A DNA stretch of 64,000 bases from Ricordea florida (Eukaryota; Cnidaria; Anthozoa; Corallimorpharia; Ricordeidae). The stretch is taken from contig OX453275.1 in NCBI GenBank assembly GCA_949710005.1, positions 31,187,218 to 31,251,217 of the forward strand. The letters are read 5' to 3'. The notes under the pieces are model-generated. The model did not search any database. It had not been told where the DNA came from and worked only from the letters and a program-made list of their open reading frames with translations. The position numbers and the translations under genes were made by a program. This document shows positions 13,301 through 22,300 of this stretch, in pieces (position 1 is the first letter of the stretch; each line of letters begins with the position of its first letter).

Positions 13301-16300
13301 GATGGGGAATTGAAACACAAGAAATTGGGATAATTAAACAAGTTGATATAGAAATTTATACCACCGTAAGGTTAAAAAGAGGATGTTGAAGTTTCGAGCG
13401 TTAGCCTTTCGTCAGAGCGGTGGTATAAATTACTATATCAACTCGTTTGATTAGCCCAATTTCTTGTGTTTTACATGAGTGAAAGGTTTGTTGTTTGGTT
13501 GTTTCAGTGCATTCATCAGAGCATACCTGAACCATTTCAAGATGGTATTGGTGAAATGGCTTTATATAGCTCAGAGGTATACTGTACTCTGTTAACAGCT
13601 CTCTGCTGGGACAGTCAGCAACTTGCAAGGTAATAACTGTTAAACACAAGATGTAACAGAACAGAATTAATTGCTACGCTAGAACACGGCAGGTTACGTG
13701 AGTCTAATAGGAGCTCATTTGTCTCACTTTCTCGACCCTGGAGTCAGACCCGAATAAACTCAGGACTAAAATCCTGAGGAACAGCACAGTACTGCAATGC
13801 GATCACCGCTCTTCTCCCATTCTTCCCATTTTGCAGTAACTGCATCTCGCCGGGTCGTACCATGGCTTGTGGCCTTCATAAGGGTATTTTCTTTTTCAAC
13901 GGAAATAAGCGCGGGGCCGTACGTTTATATGATATTGCAACTTAACAATGCTTTGTCCTCAAGTACCCCATGGCTCCAACATTTTACACTTAATGCTTGG
14001 TCCCGAGGGGAACAGTATTCTCGAGAAAAATTGAGATTCTCGGGAAACAAAATTCACTGTTCCCCAAGGGATCAGCCTAAGTGATTTGTTATATAGCAAA
14101 AAAACCGATGTGATCACGTGCAACAGTGGTCAACATACATACGTACATATAATGAGTTTTGAGATCTTGTGAGCTGTGAGACTGAGATACTTTCAGATGC
14201 AGCAGAGATGGAGTAATCAGTTGAAGGCAAACTTGTAACTATGTCGCGAATCATGATACAGCTTTGCGATTTTACTTGTGACGATAAATCATTATCATTA
14301 ATCACCAATAACTAACGATAAATAATTAACTTAATCATTAATCAATCATTAATACATTCATTTATGCACACCTTCATCGTGCGAGTCTTCCTCCTTCACT
14401 TCAATCAATAACAGTTCTTCCCACGAGGGAGAGTGTGTTGGTTGAATTGCAGCGTGAGTAACAGTTTTGGCATTTCGCATTTCACTGATGTCTCTTCCTG
14501 ATTTCCTGGAAATGCGCATAAAGGTGAACAATAATTGTTTCTAAATCACTCTTACAAAATCAAAACACGAACAATTACCAAAACCAGCAAAAACAGACGC
14601 TCACAATCTAGTGACCAATCATAACTCAGAGCAAATACATGACGTCAGCACCAAGCGCGGAAAAACGAGAGCGCACTCTTCGCCATTGGTTTTAGTCACT
14701 TTTTGTTGGTTAAGAAAGTGGCGCGAAAGAATCTTTAGTAAGTCATGTATCTTAGCGATGAAAAAACCAAAGCAATTTCATCATCAATTTTCAGAGTGGA
14801 GCAAAAAACGCCCTAACTGACCTGTGTTTGTACTAAGCATCAGGGATGCTTACAAGAGAGGAGACTCCAAAAACTCAGTTAAGAAGTGTCAAATATTCCA
14901 CCAAATGAGCCTGTCAATGATTTTCCGTGATTATTACATTATTCTGGAGCTCTTCACTAAGAGCGTTCCTCTTCAATGTGACTCTTTGGATCTGGCATTT
15001 TTACAGACGCAATTATTTTTAGAAACGCGTTGTCCTCGGCACTTCCATAGTTTTGTGAAGGGTTGGCCCAGTTGGGCTGGCTTTGTTACAAACAGCTGTT
15101 TTCAAAACCAGTCAACCTCTTAGGAGAACGTAAACCTTCTCGCAGTGACGCGCACGATTGCTGAAAAGTGTTATGGGGTTGCAAACTGGTGGTGCTGAAC
15201 AATGGCCTGTACGAGAGGACTACGGGAAGATGAAATACGGAGAAAAGTTCTTTTTTCGGGCAGCTTACTTGGCAGCTATATCGCGTTTGCCAACATGTGG
15301 GAACCTCGGCGAAAGCACCATCATTTTGAGCAAAAGGCATTTCTAACCCTAACACTAATTTATTTATTAGCATAAGATAAAATTTACAATATAAGATGCC
15401 GCATAAATAGCTATTAACCTGCTCTGGGCGGGACTAAAAATGACTATGGCACTATGCCTCACCGGAGCATAAACATGATTAAAAGCTGTTTAGTTAAACA
15501 TGGTTTGGAATCACTTTGCGCAAAACAGCTCCGTGTAAATTCTCTACTGACTTAAAAGTTATTTGTTATGAATCACTGTCAGACTCTTGTCACACTATGT
15601 GTAAAGATAAGACTTTAATCGTTTAGTTTAGTTGGTGTGAACGCGGCATAGGTCTGTCATAACGCCCGATCAAGACTGTAAAAGCGAGGAGGGCTCCTAG
15701 AGAGGAGCTCCTGAAAATTTGATGACAGTTTCATTATTTCTGCTGACAAACCCTGTAATGTAAGGCTGAGGCGGTCTCCCGTCTGACTTGAATGGCAGTC
15801 CAAGAGCTCCATGTACAAGTACTGCAACTTCACAGTACCCTTCCCTAGCAGTGTAACTACCGCACAAGTGTCTCACATGTATCCCACTTGCTAGAGGCTC
15901 AAGAGGAGACTCTGCAATCTACAAAGACAATACTAAGAATCAGGACCAAACAGGCAACAAAAGGATGTTTAAAACTACAACTATCACTAGCCCTTACATC
16001 ACTAATCACAGCAGCGCTTTCAATAAGAATTTTAGTAGCAGGAGAATGGTGTTAAGTAACAGGAAAATATTCTGAAAGCGCTCCACGTCTGAATTTAAAA
16101 CTACAAGCTCCGACGAAGGGCTAACGCTCGAAACGTCAGCACCTTCCTTTTACCTTATGATGGTATAACTTACTTAATCAACTCGTTTGATTTACCCAGT
16201 TTCTTGTGTTCCAATTCCCCACCGACGCAGCACCAGTTTCTTTAGAAACTACCCCCACAATAAATTTAAAACTAGCTCAGGCCATCTAAATTTGACCGGA

Positions 16301-19300
16301 GAATTCTTTGTAGTAGTCGGAGAATTCTTCGTAGTAGCCGGAGAATTCTTCGTAGAAGCCGGAGAATTATCCGATCTCCGATACCTAATGAACACCCTGA
16401 TCACAACTGGGTTGGTTTAGTTGATTCATATTTCTGTAAAGGGTATCAACAGAAAGGAGGAGATAATAAAATATCAAAACAAACAGTCGGCAAGGCCGCA
16501 GACCTCTGACCTCTAACGTTAAGGTGAGGGCTATGTCCGCCTAAGGCGCTTCTCGTTTTCCTAGTCACTTAATAGCTTGTTCTAAGACTTGTTCCGGTTA
16601 ACAGGGCCCTGCTTGAAAATTAGGACACTGTGGTACTTTTAGACTGCCCGAGAGCAGAAAATAAGCAGAAAAATTTCGAGGTATGACCACGCGGAAGGGG
16701 CGATTTTTTCCTGGCTAGAGTGGAACCAGTCAGACTTGTCGGGGTAAATAGAAAGCGGTATTAGACTGTTTACCTACCGTTCTGATCATGCCAACGTGTG
16801 AAGGTCCTGGTTCAGGATCCGCCGTAAGATGAGAAGGCAGGCCAGCGGTTTCTCCAGGTTCTGTTAAAGGAACGGAATATCCTTTAAGTTGCTATGTGAA
16901 GTGCTTCGGAAAGCTGACTTATTTTACACTGAGATAGGCATACCGTGATAGAAGGCTATCATCTATAGAGTAGTTCATAATGTGGTCAAACACCTTTACC
17001 AGGGACAAAGTCAAACGCAAAAGCCTGGAGTTCTGTATCTGATTCCCCAACGTGCAATGAAAAGTGACTTAATGGGCCTTTGGTAAAAGAAATATTTCCT
17101 AGTTTGACCTGGGTACAAAACGCCTGAATGAAAATCACAAATACAATGAAACTAAAAAAATAAGAAATAAAATGGAATAATAAAGTCCCAAAATATGTTC
17201 TTAAGAAAAAGGTAAATTAAATTTTTCTCGCAGTCCTTAATAAGCACAACAATTACGTTGATTTAGATACCATGATACATAAAATGACATACTTGTCCAA
17301 TACTCTGACAAATGTATGCACTGCATTGTATTAAAATGCATTGTGTTGTATTGTGTCGTTCTAGAATGCATTGTTGAACTATTGTTATGGCCATATAATA
17401 CAATACAATGCAATGCATAAATTTGTCGGAGTACTGGACAGCCCTCTAAAATGAAAGGAATCTCTTTAACCTGCGCTAATCTTGATAAATGCTAAAGGTT
17501 GTCTGTTTTTGTCATAATATACTTTTTATTCATTAGGTTATCTTCGCCAAACTTTACACTCCTATATATTATTCTGTCTTTCGAATTGAATTGTCCAATT
17601 CATGTCTTACTGCCTGCCATTGATTCGCTCAGCTACTTGCAGGTAGTTTGTATTTTTATTATATCTCTCAGTTAGTACGCGCGCTGTGATTGGTCAATTT
17701 AGCGGGCCGTACTTCACTGTACGGCCCGCTAAAGTTTGTTTTGGTCGCCAAAATGACTCCAGAGATATAATAAATATCTTATTAACCTCGTTTTCTCGGT
17801 CCGTACTGTAAAATACGGATCCTCGTTTATTCCCGTCGATTTATGGCCCGCGCGCTTCGCGCTCGGGCCATAACTCGACGGGAAAAAACTCGGTCCGTAT
17901 TTTACAGTACGGACCTCGAACTCGATTAATAAGAGGTATGTAAACTTAAACTGTGTGTTGTTTATCAAAATGATAATGAAGTGTTTTGATTTCAGCAAGC
18001 AACTTGTAAATATGGGAGATTATATCAGTTAGGCTGGACAGGGATAGAGGATAATGATTATTAAAGATTTCAACAAGTAGTTTCACGCAAGCTAAATTTA
18101 AGATCAGTATCAATTTATCGTCAAATTGTCATGCCTTTAAAACTTCTCACTAAAACACACTATCTATGATAAACAGGTAAAGAAAAACCTGCATTTTCTC
18201 TCTTCTCAAATACAGCGACTAAAGTGTCTCCCGTCGTGTGAATGGCGTTCTGTTTTGTCCTCTCTACAGTACTAAGATGACCTATCTCTTTCTCTCTCCT
18301 CTTTTCAACTCCATCCTCTTTTTTCTGAACAGGTCCAACACTTACTGGCGTACTGTTGTCAAAGTGATGTCCTTCCTGAAGCACTAGCACCTGATGAGTG
18401 TTATCTACGTCATTCTGCTCCTCATCTATATGTCTGTACCTGCCCGTACCGTGGTAACTACACTGAGCTATTTCGACTGTGTTACGCATTTCTGGACTAG
18501 ATAACTGAAAACTAGGACAGAAATTAGCTAAACTTCCTGCTTGTTCTTGTGTCAGAATGTGAGAGTCTGTACTGCCATCTGACTGACTGTCGGAACTCTT
18601 CTGTCTACTATGATTCCCTAAAAAGATACGAATAAGCAACGCCATTTATGCCAGACCTAAACAATCGATGATCAACGACATCAAAGAGTAATCGATGAGT
18701 AATCATTGAGTAACCAACTGATTAGTCATGGATTATTATCAATGTGTAATCGATGACCATAATTTCTGTGGCCTATCGATCACTCACGATGCGTCAATGA
18801 TGCGACCGATTACTCATCGATTATCTACTGATTATTTACCGAATAGTCATTGTATATTAGAGATAATCAATGGGTAATCGATGACTAATCGGTGACCAAA
18901 AACTTGGCGACCTATCGACTCCTCATCGACGCCATCGACGAACAAATGATGCGATTGATTACTCAACGATTATCTATTGATTATCCATCGAGTAGCCATT
19001 AATTACACAGGTATTAATGCAGCACGTGTAATACAATATCCTAGTAATTTATTTATAATAAATTACTTCCTGCGATATAAATTTTTTTCATATATTTACA
19101 TTTCATATTTTCATCATATACGGGTTTATTACGAACTCACAAATGACCAGCTCCCGGTTAGCTTGACAGCTCAGTTGGGTAGAGCGTTACACTGGTATCG
19201 GGTATGGGAGGCAAAGCTCATATTCAACCTTGAACATTTTATCACGCTTTAGCGGATCTCTACCGTTTTAACTTACTTACAAACATGTAATATTTGCTCC

Positions 19301-22300
19301 TCAGTGGCTGCTCTGCCTCCTCCCTGTCTACCTTTCTCCTTCAAACAACAAGGATCAACACGAATCACTCTTGCGTTTCCTCGTGCAAACTCACAACTGG
19401 GACAAAGGTTAGCTAAACTTCCTGCCTTGAGTTGCCTTATAACGAGCGAGTCCCTGCCTGAAAGATCACAAGCTACTTGTACCCTTAACTGTCCACCATA
19501 TTGCCGTAAATCCTCTAACAAGTCAACAGCGTAGCTTATTTATTCAAGTTACCTTTCGAGAGGGGGGGGGGGGGGGGGGGAGGTTTCTTACTAGAAAGAC
19601 AAGAGAGTCAATTACCCCTGAAGAAGACGCTTCCAAAAAAACTGACAGAGGAGTGTCGAAACGTCGGGTCGGTAAATTGTAACTTTTTAAGTTACATTCA
19701 TTATTTCAAACCAGCACAGCATCAAACCATATCTGACTGTCCACCAGGTTTCAATGGAGACTTTTCCTTTAAATTGAAGCATGATAGGTTTATCACATTT
19801 TGAAATTTTCAGCTTTAATAGCCCTTCTTTCAGCTACAAGAATCCCGAAACTCCGAAAATAACAATCACCATGATATAAACTTACAGGAGAGCCGGCTAG
19901 CTGGCTATCTACAGTTTTGTAACTTATGATTTCAAGTTAATCATTGCCTGAGTCAATGGTACAATAACTACGTCACAAACTGAACAGCTGCTTAGACGTG
20001 AATAAATCATAGTAGTGCATCCCACCAGGGAATTGTGTAAAAAAAGAATGGTGTGGGGGATGACGAAATGCATTTCCTCTTTTAAAGGCTCCTACTCCGT
20101 CTACCGGAACAGGTGACATTGCGCATTGTTTCACCATTATGTGTAAATTATTCAGTAACATCTTTTTTTTATTGGCTCGCCTTGTTTTACGTCATCTGTG
20201 CCGTTACACGGAGTAGGAGCTCTTTTAAAGAGGGGTTGCTTATTGGAGAGAGCGACTTATTTGAAGAGGGTGGAGGGGTGGCTTAATAGAGGATTTTTTC
20301 CTTTTAGGATCTAAAATTTAAGATAAAAATGCGTAGCCGTTTTACAATCAAACAACACGACGACACCAAGTACGAAACCAGTTAGTCCCACGAATGCAGG
20401 AAACTGTATCTCTGGTGACCTTAAGTTTCAGAATTTTGAAGGGGAGCATGCCACCAGAGCCACCGCTGCTTCACCACCCCCCTCCCCCCGCTGCTTCACC
20501 ACCTCATCCCCCGCTGCTTCACCACCCCATCCCCCCACTGCTTTACCATCCCCCCCGCTGCTCCACCACCCCATCCCCTCACACCCCAGTGACTCGAACC
20601 TTCGGGCTGTGGCACTGTTTGCTTACAAATTTTGCAGTCTTGTACATTTTGCAGTCTGCTCATAAATTTTGGAGTCTGCTTATACATTTCGCAGTCTGCT
20701 TAAACCGATGAGAACCCTGGAAAGTGCAACGGATCACAAAGTGTTTCCCTTGGTCTGCATCATTACCTCTGAGTCAATACTCACACACTGGCATAACTTC
20801 CTCTTCTGTAATTCTGTCCTCTTTCATTCTACTTTTCTTCCTAGCATAAACAAGTGTGCTCTCTGGAACCACGAATCTTGATTCAAAAAATTCACAACTC
20901 GGACAAAAGTTTGCGAGACTTCCCTTCTTTTGTTGCCTTATGACAAGTGAATCTTTACCTGAAACGTTAGAACTAAAGATTGATTGCTAAAATTATCAAG
21001 AGATTGAAGTGTTCTTTATGGTGTGACTAAGGCCACCATGATAATAAATTTTCATAGAAATTTTTTTTAAACAAATTTTGAATGTCACCAAGATAATTAT
21101 TTTTTAATCTTGATAAATTTTGTACAGTTATAGAGCAAATTATATGAATTTTAAGTGCAATATAAAATACTTTCAGAGGTTCTATTTTTTACGTACTCCA
21201 TAGTGGTTGGATAATTTGTATGAAAATTTGTTGGGATGGCCTAGCTTGGTTTGAGTGGTCGCACTGTAAACAGTTTGAGCCCAGGAGTCTCAGTAGTTTT
21301 TTTGTGGCGTTTGATCTTCCTGGTGCAAGTAGTTCTGAAAAGAACTGTTGTTGATGATGTCGACTGACGTTTCAACAAGCAGAGCTGAAGCCATCATTAG
21401 AGTCAATAAATTGATTTATGTATTGTCAAGCGGAGGTATTTATGTTTCTCTACAAAATGCTCTGATTGGTCATTTAAGCCGTAATGTTATTCGCTGTTTG
21501 TCAGTACGGCCATAGTGTCATTGGCTGAGTTGACTGTGTAATCCATTGAGAGTGGTCAGTACCGTAAGTGACACACTGAGTAGAGTCCCAATTGATTCTG
21601 TGGTCAGTTTGTGGTCATACTATTGACTATAATGATGTCAAAGCTACATGGTGCAGTGGTTAAAATGTCTGACTGTAATCACGAGAATCAGGTGTGATCC
21701 CTGGTGTGGCAAATGTCATGTTCCTATTACTCCATAACACTATACATCCAAAGAACATCTACATCTCTCTGAGATTTTCACAGAACACTTACATACTGCT
21801 GTTTCTTCCTGTTCTTTACCCTGTTTGTCTCTCATCACCTGATCTTGGTTATTACTTGTGCTAGCACTGCTTTCTCCCTCTCTATTGTGCACTTCTGAAG
21901 ACTCAGCACTCGAGGGACAAAAGTTTGCTAAACTTCCAGCCTGAAGTTGCTTTCTAACTAGTAACAAACTGCTAACTAACAAAAAAATAGAAACTGATTT
22001 TAACTTCCTGGTAAAAAAATATTATCCTGGTTTGACTTAATAATTATTACTTCTGCTACATGTTCTTCCGACGTGATTATTATGATAGAAGAATGTGAAG
22101 CCAACTAGGAAAAACTTCAACTGATGCCAGTCTAGTTCTAAAAACACTTTTAAATATCATCAAGTTTATTATTTTATAAGGAAGTCAGAATCAAAAGTAA
22201 TACCTTTTGCTTTGGATTCTTCATATTTCAAAGCCACTGTAGCTGTAATCACTCCAGAACTGGCAGAAAATCCTTCACTATCTAGAAATTGACTAAGCAG

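Larger units (their letters stand above)
18175..21975 (-). repeat. CCDC33: Four duplicated CCDC33 exons sharing one motif
   Basis: Exons 21975-21793, 20958-20785, 19457-19281 and 18617-18175 each contain a version of the motif DSLVIRQxxAGSLANFCPS near their 5' end. The first three are symmetrical phase 1-1 exons of 183, 174 and 177 bp, so they can be duplicated without shifting the frame. The remainder of each exon is divergent, polar and Ser/Glu/Lys-rich. The motif has a conserved Cys, followed in two copies by a second Cys (CPSCEF). The function of the motif is unknown to me. Confidence 0.8.

Noticed and set aside
18665..19000. Telomere- or satellite-like array
   Set aside because: Words are irregular and on both strands with no fixed period.
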